Source of the DNA: Flaveria trinervia
Taxonomy: Eukaryota; Streptophyta; Magnoliopsida; Asterales; Asteraceae
Direction of reading: 5' to 3'
NCBI GenBank assembly: GCA_025506515.1
Contig: CM046452.1
Coordinates: forward strand, 105,882,551-105,946,550
DNA: 64,000 nucleotides
Of this stretch, positions 62,689 through 64,000 are shown piece after piece. Made by a program: the position numbers and the translations under genes. Every line of letters begins with the position of its first letter. The first letter of the stretch is position 1. A model generated the notes under the pieces. The model saw only the letters and a program-made list of their open reading frames with translations, did no database searches and was not told where the DNA came from.

Positions 62689-63674
62689 TATGGGTGTGCA
62701 TGGTCGGTTTGGTTCGATTTTGGACTAAAACTGAAACCAACAAACGATATTTCAGTTTCTAGGTTTTTAAAACCGTTCGGTTTCGGTTTTTTTGGTTTTT
62801 GGTTTTAACTTCGGTTTCGGTTTTTTCCGGTTTTATCATTTGTGCTTCAAGTTTTAGAAAAAAATTATTTTAAAGTAATGAATTTATGCCAAAAACTTTG
62901 GTCTTACATTATTTTATTGATCGTTAAATATAATCTATATATTTTTATAATTTAGTTGACATTAAAATTAAATACAATTCATAAAATATAAAAACAATAT
63001 TCTTCCTTCTACTATAATAAAATGGTAACTATGAGGAACACGTGTCCACAACACATTCACCCTCACAAAAAATTTTCCGCTTATCTCTCCTATTAAACGA
63101 TTACTTTAATTATCAATAATATTATTTAAGTTTTTTAGATTAAAAATGAGTTTCTAATAAATTAAGAAAGATATATATTTACTAATGTTATTTGTAAAGA
63201 AACAAATTTTTATAAAATGATTTTTTTTCTAAAACATCAAACTTATTTTAAAACAGGAAATATTTTAAATTCGGTGTTTTTAAAAAAGTGAGTTTTTATA
63301 AACCAAAAATAATTTAAAATGAGAGTTATAATAATGGTATTTATAAGGCTATTTTTAGACAAAATGTTTGTTTTTTAGAAGATTTAAAAATTTGATATCA
63401 TTGATATCGTTATTTTATTATTTATAATTTTTACTTATATGTAATTCAAATCATAGCTTATCTTAAAATATCATTTTATAATCAAACAAAATTTTATTAT
63501 ATTTTATATTTTATTTATTCAACCAGTGTAATACACGGGTTTACTAAAGCTAGTATTCAATAAAACGTTTTAATATATCAATTCAAATAAAAAAAATTAA
63601 ATATTATTTTTGAAACCTAAATATTTAATCTTTTTTAGATAACACAACTTAAATAAGTAACTCATAGGTTATAA
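62689..63674 (-). repeat. CCGAAACC-rich dispersed element, copy 2, split by a Helitron-like insert
   Basis: Reverse complement of much of 13440-13925: GGGTGTGCATGGTCGGTTT at the left, the same GTGCTTCAAGTTTTAGAAAA and ATTAAATATTATTTTTGAAA words inside. It is interrupted at 63001-63553, and its far end is cut by a second insert from 63675. Confidence 0.75.
63001..63553 (+). mobile_element. Non-autonomous Helitron-like element
   Basis: Starts TCTTCCTTCTACTATAATAA, ends GTAATACACGGGTTTACTAAA plus GCTAG, followed by T. Removing it rejoins the flanks to match the uninterrupted copy of the host repeat (rc of about 13575-13600) to within one base, which confirms insertion at an AT-rich site with no duplication, as Helitrons do. 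Confidence 0.75.
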
Positions 63675-64000
63675 TCTTACTATTATAATAAAAGAGTAAC
63701 TTCAGTGCCATGTGTCATCACCATATTCATTCTCACCAAAATTTTTCCGTCTCTCTCTCCTATTAAATAATTACCTTAATTACTAATAATAATATTTTAG
63801 TATTTTATAAATTAAGAAATATTATTTTAAGGTTATTTCTAAATAAATTGATACTTTTAAAAAGTCAAATTAAAAAAAACCAAATTTGGGTGTTGTAATA
63901 AAAAAATTCTTAAAAAATATATTTTTATACGGTTTGTTTTAAAACAAAATGTTTATATAAAAAAGTTTTAAAACAAAATCTTGAAAAATTGATATCACTG
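63675..64000 (+). mobile_element. Helitron-like element, truncated by window end
   Basis: Starts TCTTACTATTATAATAAAAG and shares GAGTAACT, the TTTTTCCG...TCTCTCTCCTATTAAA block and TTACTAATAATA with the element at 63001. It is the second such insert in the same host repeat; the 3' end is outside the window. Confidence 0.65.

Noticed and set aside
1..64000. tRNA, rRNA, CRISPR arrays, operons or bacterial-type signals
   Set aside because: None seen. The gene structures, introns and transposon classes are those of a plant nuclear genome.

Overview
The window is plant nuclear DNA, almost certainly from a eudicot. It is AT-rich, has GT-AG introns and dense transposon relics, and carries plant-specific families (a type-IV zinc-finger GATA factor and a DUF1677 protein) plus plant-type TTTAGGG telomere heptamers. 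The repeat flavour suggests Asteraceae, but that is only an impression.

Layout: (1) 644-4801, + strand: a three-exon NUP35-type nucleoporin gene with four small frame-breaking indels. (2) 7678-8740, - strand: an intact two-exon GATA transcription factor of the GATA9/12 type, convergent with NUP35, with a long trinucleotide microsatellite just after its stop. (3) 8850-16630: nearly 8 kb with no recognisable gene, only simple and dispersed repeats. (4) 16633-17171, - strand: a DUF1677 gene broken by one missing base. (5) 17300-21160: intergenic, with a MULE-type MITE. (6) 21163-57300, - strand: one very large gene for GCN1 (ILITYHIA), the HEAT-repeat translational regulator that activates the kinase GCN2. 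I could place 59 coding exons. Their summed length is 7881 nt and six single-base deletions are visible; adding six bases gives 7887 nt, exactly 2629 codons including the stop. Its introns carry a Ty1/copia element nested in an RTE-type LINE relic, a solo LTR, a Helitron-like relic and a local tandem duplication. (7) 57480-64000: intergenic repeat territory with diverged tandem units split by a 1.2-kb MULE, then a CCGAAACC-rich element carrying two Helitron-like insertions.

The four host genes do unrelated jobs (nuclear pore, transcription, unknown, stress-responsive translation control) and form no operon or cluster. I found no previously undescribed multi-gene system. The most notable signals are the telomere-repeat patch inside the copia integrase, the layered insertions in the GCN1 intron, and frame-breaking indels shared by three otherwise conserved genes, which point to consensus error rather than independent gene death.
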